A model generated the notes under the pieces. That model made no database searches. It was given only the letters and a program-made list of their open reading frames with translations, and was not told the origin of the DNA. From the NCBI RefSeq assembly GCF_008369325.1, contig NZ_VOBI01000001.1, positions 124,001 through 188,000 of the forward strand: a stretch of 64,000 nucleotides of DNA. Reading direction: 5' to 3'. Source of the DNA: Pseudomonas sp. ANT_H12B. GTDB lineage: Bacteria > Pseudomonadota > Gammaproteobacteria > Pseudomonadales > Pseudomonadaceae. Positions 1 through 8,350 of the stretch are shown piece by piece. A program made the translations under genes and the position numbers. The stretch's first letter is position 1. Every line of letters starts with the position of its first letter.

Positions 1-1
1 G

Positions 2-316
2 CCTGCGTTGATCAGCTATGCGCCGCAGACGTGGCGTTGGTGGGTGTTGCTCGGTTTGCTGGTGGTTACTGCGTTGCTGATCGGTGCCCGGCGTTACTGG
101 CAATGGCGGCGGGATCGTTATCGGCGTGACGCGTTGGTGCGGCTGGCGCAGTTGCAAAGCCGAAGTGATGACTTGAGCGCGTTGCGCGAATTGCCCGCGC
201 GGCTTAAACGCGTGACCCGCTCCATGCCGACCACAATCCTTGTGGGAGCGGGCTTGCCCGCGATGAGGCCATCAGCCCCAACGCATCACTTGGACTTGAG
301 CTTCAGATACGACTGA
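2..316 (+). pseudogene. Truncated DUF4381 protein (5' end off the window, 3' end lost at a REP)
   Basis: The reading frame is already open at the window edge. It shows the N-terminal signature of DUF4381 proteins: an aromatic stretch (QTWRWWV), one membrane helix, then a basic RYWQWRRDRYRR segment and a LARLKRV-like stretch. DUF4381 proteins usually run to about 160 residues. Here recognisable sequence ends near base 235, where a REP element (242-265) supplies the remaining codons and a stop. DUF4381 is normally encoded in MoxR/vWA operons, so this is probably the tail of a second such operon lying to the left. It overlaps the converging DUF3313 gene. The truncation is inferred from the unlike C-terminus, not from an alignment. 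Confidence 0.6.
242..265. repeat. Single REP element
   Basis: GTGGGAGCGGGCTTGCCCGC followed by GATG is the common REP palindrome of fluorescent pseudomonads. It lies inside the 3' end of the DUF4381 remnant and appears to mark where that gene was cut. Confidence 0.85.
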
Positions 317-957
317 TGCAGATCCGAAGCCCACCCATCGATCACGCCTTTGACGTCATCGGCCTTCATCACCTGCGACTCGTTTTCCAGCGGTTTGCCG
401 GTGCCCTTGCGCACGACCTGCGCCAGGACATGGTTGTTGCTGCCATCAAGAAACACCGCTTCAGTGGCCAGGTCAGTTTCCTGATCGCGGATGCCGCTGG
501 CGGTGCTGACTGCCGCTGCCACCAGGGCGATCGGGATCACTTCATAAGGTTTCAGGCCTTCGGTCTTGCTGCTCACGGCGGTGATCGCAGCACGCACCAC
601 GATCACACCAGGGCCGGGGCCTGCGGCCAACGGCAAGGATTTGCCCACTTCACGCTTGAGCGCCTGATCGTAGTAACTGGTGATTCCATTCAGGGTGACC
701 TGAGGGATTTTCACCGTCGGTTGAGGCTTGGGATAGAGCTGCGTCGGTTCGATATAGACACTGGTGTATTTGTTGATGTCGAGTTTGGGGTCCACCCAGC
801 GCATCACCGTGGCGCCGGATGGCGACTTGGCTTCCTTGAGCTGGCTGTAATCCTTGAGAAACCCCGAATACTGATCCGGGTCGACGACTTTGCTGGAGCA
901 GCCAACCACTCCGATCGAGGCAACGCACAGAGTGCTCATCATTAACGCTAACTTCAT
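286..957 (-). CDS. DUF3313 family lipoprotein
   Basis: A 223-residue protein with a lipoprotein signal: MKLALMMSTL, a hydrophobic run, then the lipobox VVGC with the lipidated cysteine at 20. The rest matches the DUF3313 pattern (QYSGFLKDYSQL near the N-terminus, then RWVDPKLDINKYTSVYIEP). Members are outer-membrane-anchored or periplasmic proteins of unknown role. The ATG start has a good AGGAG site 7 bases upstream. The gene stands alone, converging on the DUF4381 remnant. It is the only intact gene in the first 1.9 kb. Confidence 0.85.
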   Translation of the reverse strand: MKLALMMSTLCVASIGVVGCSSKVVDPDQYSGFLKDYSQLKEAKSPSGATVMRWVDPKLDINKYTSVYIEPTQLYPKPQPTVKIPQVTLNGITSYYDQALKREVGKSLPLAAGPGPGVIVVRAAITAVSSKTEGLKPYEVIPIALVAAAVSTASGIRDQETDLATEAVFLDGSNNHVLAQVVRKGTGKPLENESQVMKADDVKGVIDGWASDLHQSYLKLKSK

Positions 958-1111
958 GCTGTAACTCCTGTAAGGCGATCGACAACGGTGCGAGAAAGGG
1001 TGTTACAGGTATAGCCAATCCAGAGCATTTTGTTTTCAAAAATCACAATATTCATCTATGGCTGCGCAGAGGATCACCACCGTCATTTGACCGACGCCGG
1101 TCATCCGGCAA

Positions 1112-1620
1112 AGCTGCATCGAGCTTGTTGGCATCGCGCCTTTGCAACAATATTTGATCGAGGTCGGCGTAGGTCGGCTGCAGCCCTGGGCGTGGCCTGG
1201 GATACCGAGAAGCATCGCTGGTTTCACCTCTGTTCAGGCCAGGGCGTGAACGTCAAAGACCCGTTGCACTGGAGCAAACCCAGCCAGAACGCCAACTTCA
1301 TGTGCGTCGAGTGCAACACCACCGGGTACAAGCGCAATTTCGATGCCGCAAAAAACACCTTCGAGAGCCACTGGAACAGTCTCGGTGTCGGCTGCCAGGC
1401 CTGTCACGGGCCGGCCTCCAATCACCTGGAATGGACAGCGAAAAAAGGTGACCTGATCCATGCCGGTTTTGCCGTCGACCTCAAGGACAACAACGCCACT
1501 GTCGAAATCGAAACCTGTGCTCGCTGTCACTCGCGCCGCGCGCCCTTGGGCGACGGCTTTACCGTCGGCAAGCGCCTGATGGATGACTACTTGCCGAGTA
1601 CGCTGACCCGCGAGTTGTAG
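1112..1620 (+). pseudogene. Multihaem c-type cytochrome fragment, frameshifted
   Basis: An internal piece of a large multihaem cytochrome c protein. The frame beginning near 1112 reads PLQQYLIEVGVGRLQ and then breaks at about base 1183. Similarity resumes in the other frame as ALGVAWDTEKHRWFHL and continues to the stop at 1620. Two haem sites are intact (CQACH, CARCH), but the first has lost its histidine (CVECN). The fragment stops at YLPSTLTREL, where I would expect the family to continue with further CxxCH sites. No start codon with a ribosome site fits. Clearly a decayed gene; it probably once encoded a periplasmic electron-transfer protein. Confidence 0.75.
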
Positions 1621-1808
1621 TCGGGCTTTGGCTGGCGGTGGAATACTGCCTGAAGCACCAGACAGCTGAAAGTCTGGAAGAGGCGAGCCTGATACCGTTT
1701 ACCGATGACCCGGAGGTGGCGCGGCGGGTGGAACTGGCGACAGGCAAGGCTGTGAAGGCGGTTGCGCCTGAAGTCGCCAAGCCAGACTGGGGAGATCTGG
1801 AGGTTTGA
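1620..1808 (+). pseudogene. Possible CcoQ-like C-terminal remnant
   Basis: Directly after the cytochrome stop, another frame stays open for about 60 codons: a short hydrophobic run (VVVGLWLAVEYCL), then EEASLIPFTDDPEVARRVE and a DWGDLEV end. A single membrane helix followed by an EA...PF.DDP motif recalls the CcoQ/FixQ small subunit of cbb3 oxidases. The match is by eye only and the N-terminus is missing. The stop codon overlaps the first base of a palindromic repeat. It could instead be an unrelated membrane-protein tail. Confidence 0.35.
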
Positions 1809-1909
1809 TCGTTCCCACGCTCTGCGTAGGATGCAGGCCGGGACGCTCTGCGTCCCAATGGAATGCGGAGCGTCCCTTGAGGCATTCCCACGCGGAGCGT
1901 GGGAATGCT
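1807..1909. repeat. GATCGTTCCCACG palindromic element, copy A
   Basis: The first of five copies in the window. The left end reads GATCGTTCCCACGCTCTGCG, the centre holds a GGGACGCTCTGCGTCCC hairpin, and the right end reads GCATTCCCACGCGGAGCGTG. Each end is itself a hairpin and the two ends are inverted repeats of each other. This copy has lost the final GAACGATC and carries a few mutations. Confidence 0.8.
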
Positions 1910-1917
1910 CAGTAGGC

Positions 1918-2412
1918 TCAGCCGCGCTCGCGGGGAATCAGGCTCTGCAACTGCTGCGCCAAAAAGTTCGCATCGAAGGCAAAGGTATCCGGGTCTTTCA
2001 GGCCGTTGGTCTTGCGCCACTGCCAGCTGCTCGATGGCGGCAGGCACACCAGCGAAATGCTGCCGTAACGCGCGGCCGTCAACCCCATCACCGCCAACGA
2101 AATCTGACCGCCCACGCCCATCACATCCGGCACGAATTCCACCGGTTTGCCGGCGATCACAATGGTCAGTTTTTCAGTGTTGAAGGTCGATGTCTCGACC
2201 GGTACGCTCGGCCCCGATGCCACATACACCTCGCGGCTGACCTCCAGCAGATTCGGCGTCTTGACCGGTTCCAGCCACTGCTGGATCTGATCGAACAGCG
2301 CCCCAATGCGCGTCGCCCACACGGCCGATTGCGACTCAAACAATTGTTTCTTGTGCGCTTCGCTTTCTGCGTAGTGGCGAAGCATCTCACCCAGTTGCTG
2401 TACGTCGTCCAT
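1918..2412 (-). CDS. Conserved hypothetical protein, 164 aa
   Basis: Not recognised as any named family. The protein is soluble. Its first half is rich in charged and amide residues and looks helical (MDDVQQLGEMLRHYAESEAHKKQLFE), followed by a segment with many beta-formers (EKLTIVIAGKPVEFVPDVMGVGGQ). The ATG is supported by AAGGA about 8 bases upstream. It stands alone, with palindromic repeat A at its 3' side and the racemase gene diverging from its 5' side. It looks like a genus-level conserved protein of unknown function. Confidence 0.6.
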   Translation of the reverse strand: MDDVQQLGEMLRHYAESEAHKKQLFESQSAVWATRIGALFDQIQQWLEPVKTPNLLEVSREVYVASGPSVPVETSTFNTEKLTIVIAGKPVEFVPDVMGVGGQISLAVMGLTAARYGSISLVCLPPSSSWQWRKTNGLKDPDTFAFDANFLAQQLQSLIPRERG

Positions 2413-2636
2413 TGCGGTGTTCCTTTGGTTGAAGCAGTGCTGCGGACTTTGAGCATGGCAGATGCGCGTCGCCGGCGTACGACTAAAAGTGTGAGTGGTA
2501 ATGGCTGGGCGTCAGTCGCGCAGAAAGCGCAACTCGTTTTGCCCGCGAGTAAAAGCCCAAAACCCAACGCACATTGCTCAAGCACCAGCAGGTCAGGCAC
2601 TCTTGCGCAAACGGTTGCCATCAACAGGAGCACGTC

Positions 2637-3329
2637 ATGCGCACCATCGGCCTTATCGGCGGCATGAGCTGGGAGTCCAGCGCCGAGTATTACCGCCTCA
2701 TCAACCAACAGGTGCGTGAACGCCTCGGGCCGTTGCGTTCGGCGAAATTGCTGATGTACAGCGTCGACTTCGGGCCTGTCGAACAGGCTCAACATGCCGG
2801 GCGCTGGGACGATGCGGCGTTGATCCTGGTGGATGCGGCGCAACGGCTGGAGGCCGGCGGCGCCGAATGCGTGGTGCTGTGTACCAACACCATGCACAAG
2901 GTCGCCGGGCAGATTCAGGCCGCGATCAGTATTCCGTTCCTGCACATCGCCGACCCGGCCGGTCAGGCGGCGGTCGAGGCCGGTGCGCTCAAAGTCGGCT
3001 TGCTGGGCACCGCGTTTACCATGGAGCAGGACTTCCTGAAGGATCGCCTCACCGCGCAAGGGTTGACCGTGCTGGTGCCGGAGGCCGATGAACGTCAGGC
3101 CGTGCATCGGATCATCTATGACGAATTGTGCGTGGGGGTCATCAGCGAAGCGTCGCGCAGGATTTATCAGCAGGTCATCGAATCGCTGACCCGGCGTGGC
3201 GCCCAGGCAATCATCCTCGGCTGTACGGAAATCGGCATGCTGATCAAACCCGAGCACAGCGCCCTGCCCCTGCTCGACACCACCGAACTGCATGCGCAGG
3301 CGGCGGTGGCGTTTGCGCTGAAAGACTGA
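2637..3329 (+). CDS. Aspartate/glutamate racemase family protein (YgeA/RacD-like)
   Basis: A 230-residue PLP-independent amino-acid racemase. The N-terminus MRTIGLIGGMSWESSAEYY is the family signature. The two catalytic cysteines sit in VVLCTNTMHK (C82) and ILGCTEIGML (C196), as expected for the two-base mechanism that interconverts L- and D-amino acids. Length is normal for the family. The ATG at 2637 has an AGGAG site; the frame is open further upstream but those codons are not family-like. It converges with the acetyltransferase gene and leaves one base between stops. Substrate cannot be told; the E. coli relative YgeA has broad specificity. Confidence 0.88.
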   Translation: MRTIGLIGGMSWESSAEYYRLINQQVRERLGPLRSAKLLMYSVDFGPVEQAQHAGRWDDAALILVDAAQRLEAGGAECVVLCTNTMHKVAGQIQAAISIPFLHIADPAGQAAVEAGALKVGLLGTAFTMEQDFLKDRLTAQGLTVLVPEADERQAVHRIIYDELCVGVISEASRRIYQQVIESLTRRGAQAIILGCTEIGMLIKPEHSALPLLDTTELHAQAAVAFALKD

Positions 3330-3330
3330 C

Positions 3331-3852
3331 TCAGCCAGCCTTGGGCGTGCGACGCAGGCGCGCCATGCTCAAGGCATCCACCAGCCCGCCATCACGCACT
3401 GCGTAGTCGCGAAACACGCCTTCGGTTTCGAAGCCAAACTTGCGGTACAAGGCGATGGCAGCTTCATTGTCGGTGTAGACCGAAAGCTCGACCCGCTGCA
3501 GGTTCATCCAGTTGTCGGCGATATCCAGCGCCGCCGCGAGCAATTTCGAGCCGACGCCCTTACCCTGCCAGGCCACCGCGACACCCATGCCGAGGTTACC
3601 GGCATGGCTGCGACGGATCCGGGAAAACTGCTCAAGGCCAAGGTTGCCGATGACCGTTCCCTGATACAACGCCACCAGCTGAACCACCCGTTCGTTGTCC
3701 GATGCCAGGCGTTTGCGCCAGACTTCGGTGGACTGAAACGGCATTTGCAGCACCTGACGGGTGATGGTCGGGTCGTTATAGAGCGCGGTAATGCCGTCGA
3801 GGTGGGATTCGTTGAAGCGTTCGAGGGTAATGACAGGGTCGGTGATAGTCAT
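3331..3852 (-). CDS. GNAT N-acetyltransferase, YhhY/AaaT-like
   Basis: A 173-residue Gcn5-related acetyltransferase. The acetyl-CoA loop motif is in GVAVAWQGKGVGSKLL. The C-terminal YTDNEAAIALYRKFGFETEG matches the end of the GNAT fold, and the whole protein lines up by eye with E. coli YhhY, an L-amino acid N-acetyltransferase. I chose the ATG at 3852 because residues upstream of it do not look like the family. It sits downstream of a LysR gene on the same strand, with a REP in the 107-base gap. Probably an amino-acid or small-amine acetyltransferase in the cytoplasm. Confidence 0.82.
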   Translation of the reverse strand: MTITDPVITLERFNESHLDGITALYNDPTITRQVLQMPFQSTEVWRKRLASDNERVVQLVALYQGTVIGNLGLEQFSRIRRSHAGNLGMGVAVAWQGKGVGSKLLAAALDIADNWMNLQRVELSVYTDNEAAIALYRKFGFETEGVFRDYAVRDGGLVDALSMARLRRTPKAG

Positions 3853-3923
3853 GAGTGATTCATCCTTGAGACAGACATGGCCGCTCACTCTACAACGCAT
3901 TCTTCCGGCATGGCGAGAGCCAA

Positions 3924-3947
3924 TGTGGGAGCGAGCCTGCTCCCACA
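3924..3947. repeat. REP-type palindrome
   Basis: TGTGGGAGCGAGCCTGCTCCCACA is a near-perfect palindrome between the LysR stop and the acetyltransferase start. It could form a hairpin in the transcript and attenuate read-through. Confidence 0.75.
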
Positions 3948-3959
3948 TTTGAGGGTGGG

Positions 3960-4940
3960 TCAGCCTTCGAACCATTCCCCGCGCTCATTGAAAGTGTTGT
4001 GAATCAGTTCGACGATCATTTGCACCTGCTCGTGCCCCTCGGCCCCGGCATTGACCGCCATCCACACCTGACGCTGCATCGGCTGGCTGAACAGCCCCGG
4101 CAATGCGATCAACCCCCGGTCGAAGCTACTCATGTAGCCCGGCAGCAGGCCAATGCAGGCGCTGCACCGGATCATTTCCAGCATCAGTTCATAGGCGTGC
4201 AACTGCACCACACCAGCCAGACGTTGGTCAACGAGGGTATTCCACGGCCGGAAGCTGTCGACTTGGCGATCATGCTGCCATTGCACCAGCAGGAAATCGG
4301 CCAGATCATCGAGGCTGTCCGGGCGTGAGGCGACGCGTGAGTAACGCTTGGCGATGTGTGGCAGGTAGTCCAGCCGCGCCAGACGTTGCGGTTCGCTGAC
4401 GGCGAAACTCGGGCCTGGCAGCGGCGAATCGGTACCCGCCAGCCACACCACCACATCGGCACTGATTGCTTGCAAGGACAATTCGCTGTCCAGGGTGATG
4501 ATGTCCAGACGCACGCTGGCGTTGCGCCGCAGCAAGGCCACCAGATCGCGACCGAGAATGTCATGCAGGATCGATTCGGCAACCGCCAGGCGAACCAACG
4601 GCTGTTCGATCACCGGCAAATCGCGCTCGTGGGCCAGCGCAATCAATTGCGATTGCAGCTGCAATCCGTCACGACTGAGGGCAAAGCCATTATCTGAATG
4701 GCTGAACAGCGAGCACTGCAGCTGTGATTCAAGCTGCGCCAATTGTTTACGCAGCTGGGTAGCTTTGATGTTGAGACTGCGCGCAGCCTGCATGAAGCAG
4801 CCGCAACGGGCACTGACCCGGAACGATTGCGCCAGCACTGGATCGAGCCCCGCCGCCAGCGTGCGCCAGGATGAGGTTTTTTCTACCGGAGCGCGATACT
4901 CGGCAACACGCTGACGGCCGGTGGTTTCCATGAATGGCAT
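3960..4940 (-). CDS. LysR-like transcriptional regulator with an unusual N-terminal extension
   Basis: A 326-residue protein. After about 30 poorly conserved residues comes a winged-helix region (LAQSFRVSARCGCFMQAARSLNIKATQLRKQLAQLE..LFSHSDNGFALSRDG) that fits the LysR pattern, with the usual AARxLxxxxxxxRxxLxxLE spacing. The remainder resembles a periplasmic-binding-type effector domain. The ATG at 4940 has a GGGAG site 6 bases upstream, so the extension is probably real. It is not divergent from an obvious target gene, so no regulon can be proposed. Confidence 0.75.
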   Translation of the reverse strand: MPFMETTGRQRVAEYRAPVEKTSSWRTLAAGLDPVLAQSFRVSARCGCFMQAARSLNIKATQLRKQLAQLESQLQCSLFSHSDNGFALSRDGLQLQSQLIALAHERDLPVIEQPLVRLAVAESILHDILGRDLVALLRRNASVRLDIITLDSELSLQAISADVVVWLAGTDSPLPGPSFAVSEPQRLARLDYLPHIAKRYSRVASRPDSLDDLADFLLVQWQHDRQVDSFRPWNTLVDQRLAGVVQLHAYELMLEMIRCSACIGLLPGYMSSFDRGLIALPGLFSQPMQRQVWMAVNAGAEGHEQVQMIVELIHNTFNERGEWFEG

Positions 4941-5013
4941 CGATGACTCCCTGTCTTTCTGTCCCTGAACGTTTCATCCTGCGCACCGTTCATGAAACTG
5001 GTGTGACAACAGC

Positions 5014-5454
5014 TCAGCCACTCGGGGTTTGCCGAAAACTCACGGCCAGGCGATTCCAGCTATTGATGGTGGTCACGGCGATGGTCAGGTCGACCATCTC
5101 GCTTTCGTTGAACTGCTCCCGGGCTTGAGCGTAAACGTCGTCCGGCACATGGCTTTCGGAGAGCAAGGTCACCGCTTCGGTCCAGGCCAGCGCCGCGCGT
5201 TCTCGAGGGTTGAAGAAGCCGCTGTCGCGCCAGACCACAATCGAATACAGGCGGCGGTCGGTCTCGCCGCGCCGACGGGCATCCACCGAATGCATGTCGG
5301 TACAGAAGGCGCAGCCATTGAGCTGCGAGGCGCGAATTTTGATCAGGTGCAGCAGGGCCGATTCGATACTGAGGTTGCTGGTCAAGGCCTCCATGGCAAT
5401 CATGGCTTTCATCGCTTTGGGCGACGCGTTGTAGTAATCCAGACGGACATTCAT
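5014..5454 (-). CDS. Carboxymuconolactone decarboxylase / AhpD-like protein
   Basis: A 146-residue protein of the CMD/AhpD superfamily. The redox-type motif is in QLNGCAFCTDMHSVDAR, giving C48, C51 and H55; ERAALAWTEAVTLL and WNRLAVSFR are also typical. Members with CxxC and a nearby histidine act as alkylhydroperoxidase-like proteins, whereas true decarboxylases lack the cysteines, so a peroxidase or thiol role is more likely. The ATG has GAGAC 6 bases upstream. It is divergent from the MocR regulator at 5661, which probably controls it. Confidence 0.85.
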   Translation of the reverse strand: MNVRLDYYNASPKAMKAMIAMEALTSNLSIESALLHLIKIRASQLNGCAFCTDMHSVDARRRGETDRRLYSIVVWRDSGFFNPRERAALAWTEAVTLLSESHVPDDVYAQAREQFNESEMVDLTIAVTTINSWNRLAVSFRQTPSG

Positions 5455-5479
5455 GGAAAAGTCTCGCAAGCGAATGGGT

Positions 5480-5513
5480 ACGCCTCAAATGTAGGCGTTG
5501 ATGCACAGGCGTT
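5480..5513. promoter_or_regulatory. Candidate MocR operator: repeated AGGCGTT
   Basis: In the 206-base divergent gap, AGGCGTT occurs twice in direct orientation (5493-5499 and 5507-5513, 14 bases apart) with an inverted ACGCCT at 5480-5485. MocR regulators often bind direct repeats. The proposal rests on pattern alone. Confidence 0.4.
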
Positions 5514-5660
5514 ACAGATCCAATTCTGCGAAATTACCGCGCACCACCCGCGAGCAGACCAATCGCCGGTTTATCGCCCACGCAACTTCTGCACAGCGGC
5601 TCATGCGGGTAATCTGGCGCGACGCACACGCGCCCCAACCGCCCCAGGAGCCTCGCCAGT

Positions 5661-7094
5661 ATGGAACTTCACGTCGTCATCAACGGCCGCAAGGACCTGG
5701 CAGGCCAGTTGTACAACCAATTGCGCAGCGCTATTGAATCCGGTCGCCTGGCAGCCGGGACGCAGCTGCCACCCAGTCGGTTACTGGCAGAACAGCTGGG
5801 CATCTCCCGCAAGACCATTTCCGACACTTACGCGCAGCTGACGTACGAGAACTTCCTCACCGGGGTGGTCGGCAAAGGCACCTACGTCAACGCCCGGGCA
5901 GCGAAAATCACCCGTCAACAAAGCCATTCAGAGCTGGCGAGCTTCGAAGTCATCGAATCCTGGCGCAATCTGCCGCAGTTTCTGCGTCACCCAACCCTTG
6001 AAGGCTCTTTGCGCTACGACTTCATCGGCGGCGCTACCAGCAAGGGTCAATTTCCGCAGGATGACTGGCGGCGTTGCACCTCGCATGCCTTACGCCAGAT
6101 CGCCGGTTCCAAGGGTTTCTACAGCCTGCCTGAAGGTCTGCCGGCGCTGCGCAATGCGATCGCCCGGCACATCGCGTTTTCTCGCGGGGTCAATTGCCAG
6201 GATGAAGACGTGGTGGTCTGCAACGGCGCCCAACAGGCACTGGACTTGATATCCCGCGTGCTGACGCGTCCCGGCAACCTTGTGGCCATGGAAGACCCCG
6301 GTTACCCGCCGGCGCGCTTGTTGTTCGCAAGCCACGGGGCCACGGTGGTCGGCGTGCCGGTGGATGCCGAAGGCATTGAGGTGGATAAAATCCCCGATGG
6401 CACACGACTGATTTATGTCACGCCTTCGCACCAGTTCCCGCTGGGCATGCCCATGAGCCTGGAGCGTCGGATCGCGCTGCTCGCCAAGGCCTATGAGCTG
6501 GGCGCGATCATCATCGAAGACGATTACGACAGTGAGTTTCGCTACGAAGGCCGGCCCACCGACTCGCTGCAAAGCATGGACGAGCGCGGGATCGTCGCCT
6601 ATGTCGGGACCTTCTCGAAAACCCTGCTGCCGGAGCTGCGGCTGGGTTATGCGATCCTGCCGCCGGCGATTCTCGAAGCGGTGATCCGTGCCAAGCAGCT
6701 CACTGACCTGCACACCTCCACCCTGCCCCAATGGGCGTTGGCCAAATTCATCGCCGAAGGCTGTCTGCTCAAGCACATTCGGCGCTGCCATACGATCTAT
6801 GCCGGGCGTCGTGAACGGATCCTCACGCGCATCGCCGGCGACCTTTCACCGTGGCTTGAGGCGGTGCCAAGCACGGCCGGGTTCCACATGGTGGTTATGT
6901 GCAAAGTGCCTATCGATATTCCATTAGTGATCGAGCTTGCAAAAAAGGTCGAAGTCGGCCTCTACGCCATCGATACCTTTTTCTACCAGCACGCCCCGCG
7001 GGCCGGGCTTTTCCTGGGGTTTGGCGCGATTGAAACCCTGGACATCGACACCGCCCTGGACCGCTTGCGGGACATTTTGCAGCAGGTTGCGTGA
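5661..7094 (+). CDS. MocR-family regulator (GntR HTH fused to an aminotransferase fold)
   Basis: A 477-residue fusion. Residues about 10-75 form a GntR winged helix (LYNQLRSAIESGRLAAGTQLPPSR, QLGISRKTISDTYAQL). Residues about 115-470 form a class I aminotransferase fold with the PLP-binding lysine K320 in GTFSKTLLPELRLGY and the usual IIEDDYDSEFRY. MocR proteins sense PLP or an amine/amino-acid adduct and usually act on divergent genes. The divergent partner here is the CMD/AhpD-like gene. An AGGAG site lies 10 bases before the ATG. PdxR is the best-known relative, but no PLP-synthesis genes are nearby. Confidence 0.88.
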   Translation: MELHVVINGRKDLAGQLYNQLRSAIESGRLAAGTQLPPSRLLAEQLGISRKTISDTYAQLTYENFLTGVVGKGTYVNARAAKITRQQSHSELASFEVIESWRNLPQFLRHPTLEGSLRYDFIGGATSKGQFPQDDWRRCTSHALRQIAGSKGFYSLPEGLPALRNAIARHIAFSRGVNCQDEDVVVCNGAQQALDLISRVLTRPGNLVAMEDPGYPPARLLFASHGATVVGVPVDAEGIEVDKIPDGTRLIYVTPSHQFPLGMPMSLERRIALLAKAYELGAIIIEDDYDSEFRYEGRPTDSLQSMDERGIVAYVGTFSKTLLPELRLGYAILPPAILEAVIRAKQLTDLHTSTLPQWALAKFIAEGCLLKHIRRCHTIYAGRRERILTRIAGDLSPWLEAVPSTAGFHMVVMCKVPIDIPLVIELAKKVEVGLYAIDTFFYQHAPRAGLFLGFGAIETLDIDTALDRLRDILQQVA

Positions 7095-7217
7095 CGGATT
7101 GGTCTGCGGTTTTATCCGGCGATTGGCTATTGGTGGTCCAAAGGGGCAGGCCTATCCTGCATAAGCGTTATCCCTCAATGAGTAGGATTCGTCCGGCCTG
7201 ATTCAGGAGTGTGAGTA

Positions 7218-7511
7218 ATGTCCAACGAAGTGATCAATACCGTAAAGGTGCAAGCCGCCGCCGGCTGCTCGGATGAACTGGGTAAGCAACTGCAGAAGAT
7301 TGTCGATACCCTGCGCGAACTACCGGGCTGTGGTTCCTATATGGTCGACCGCTGCCCCGAGGACGACAATCGCTGGACTGTCAGCGCCCGCTGGCAATCG
7401 GAAGCGGCCATGCAAATGCATTTCAACTGCCCCGAAGTACAAGGCTTTATCGGCCTGATCGACAGCCGTCTGGCGAACTCCGTCGACTTCAACAGCTTCC
7501 CTATCGTCTAA
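7218..7511 (+). CDS. Antibiotic biosynthesis monooxygenase (ABM) domain protein
   Basis: A 97-residue single-domain protein resembling the dimeric alpha/beta-barrel ABM family: N-terminal INTVKVQAAAGCSDELGKQL, central LPGCGSYMVDRCPEDDNRWTVSARWQSEAAMQMHF. Relatives include quinol monooxygenases such as YgiN and stress proteins of unknown substrate. It stands alone downstream of the MocR gene with its own 120-base leader, so co-regulation is uncertain. A pair of inverted REP-like sequences follows its stop. Confidence 0.75.
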   Translation: MSNEVINTVKVQAAAGCSDELGKQLQKIVDTLRELPGCGSYMVDRCPEDDNRWTVSARWQSEAAMQMHFNCPEVQGFIGLIDSRLANSVDFNSFPIV

Positions 7512-7517
7512 CCAGTC

Positions 7518-7587
7518 AGATCGCAGTCTTCGGCCACTCCTACAGGGCAATGGGTACGCCTGCAGGAGTGGCTGGAGGCTGCGATCT
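7518..7587. repeat. Inverted pair of AGATCGCAG-type REP-like sequences
   Basis: AGATCGCAGTCTTCGGCCAC at 7518 is answered by the near reverse complement ending at 7587 (TGCAGGAGTGGCTGGAGGCT...). The arms are 27 bases with a few mismatches and a 16-base spacer. The pair may act as a terminator for the ABM gene. Confidence 0.75.
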
Positions 7588-7701
7588 TCTGTGTGTGATG
7601 CCCTGATTGGCCCCCTCGCCTTCCCGAAAATTGGCTGTTTGATTGCCCCGGTTTGCGGACTACTGTGATCCCTGACGACTAACCAACGCAGGTGATGATC
7701 C

Positions 7702-8121
7702 ATGAAAATACTCCGTTTTTTTACCGCCCCTCTCGCCGTCCTGGCCGTGACCCTTTCAGCCCCGGCATTCGCCCACGAAACCGCAGGTTCGTCGGAAAAA
7801 GTCACGGTGTTGCAGGACCAGATGCTGAAAAACGTCCCCGGCAAAAAAGCTTTGATGATCGAAGTCGATTACAAGCCCGGCCAAGAGTCGATAGCCCACA
7901 TGCACCAGGGCACGGCCATGGCCTACGTCCTTTCGGGAGAGATCACTTCTCAGGTGAAGGGTGAAAAAGCGGTCACCTACAAGACCGGCGAGTACTGGTA
8001 CGAGGCTGCCGGGTCGGAGCATTTGGTTTCGAAAAATGCCAGCGCTACCAAACCCGCCAAGCTGCTGGTGTTCATGGTGTTGTCCCCGGACGAGAAAGTG
8101 TTGATCCCCTTGCAAAACTGA
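7702..8121 (+). CDS. Periplasmic cupin-domain protein
   Basis: A 139-residue protein with a cleavable signal peptide (MKILRFFTAPLAVLAVTLSA, cut near APAFA-HE). The mature part is a single cupin: motif 1 HMHQGTAMAYVLSGEITSQV carries the metal-ligand histidines, and motif 2 lies around GEYWYEAAGSEHLVSKN. Such small exported cupins are common in proteobacteria and have no assigned substrate. The gene stands alone and is followed by a clear terminator. Confidence 0.83.
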   Translation: MKILRFFTAPLAVLAVTLSAPAFAHETAGSSEKVTVLQDQMLKNVPGKKALMIEVDYKPGQESIAHMHQGTAMAYVLSGEITSQVKGEKAVTYKTGEYWYEAAGSEHLVSKNASATKPAKLLVFMVLSPDEKVLIPLQN

Positions 8122-8142
8122 TGACTGAACGAGCAGCCATAA

Positions 8143-8178
8143 ATAAAAAGGCCCAAATGACAAATTCCGGCCTTTTTA
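8143..8178 (+). terminator. Rho-independent terminator after the cupin gene
   Basis: AAAAAGGCC (8145-8153) pairs with GGCCTTTTT (8169-8177) across a 15-base loop. The T run directly follows the stem, 25 bases past the cupin stop. Confidence 0.75.
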
Positions 8179-8350
8179 GGTCTCGACGTCATTAACCGCA
8201 AATGTTTAAACCAAACAAAACTATTGGCCACCTGACAAGTGCAGTTATTGGCTATTTCATTGCGTCGAGACAGGTTTAGTCTGGAATCACCGCCGGACAC
8301 TTCTGGCAACTTATACTTTCAGACTGAAGCTGTTGCACTGGAGAAATACC

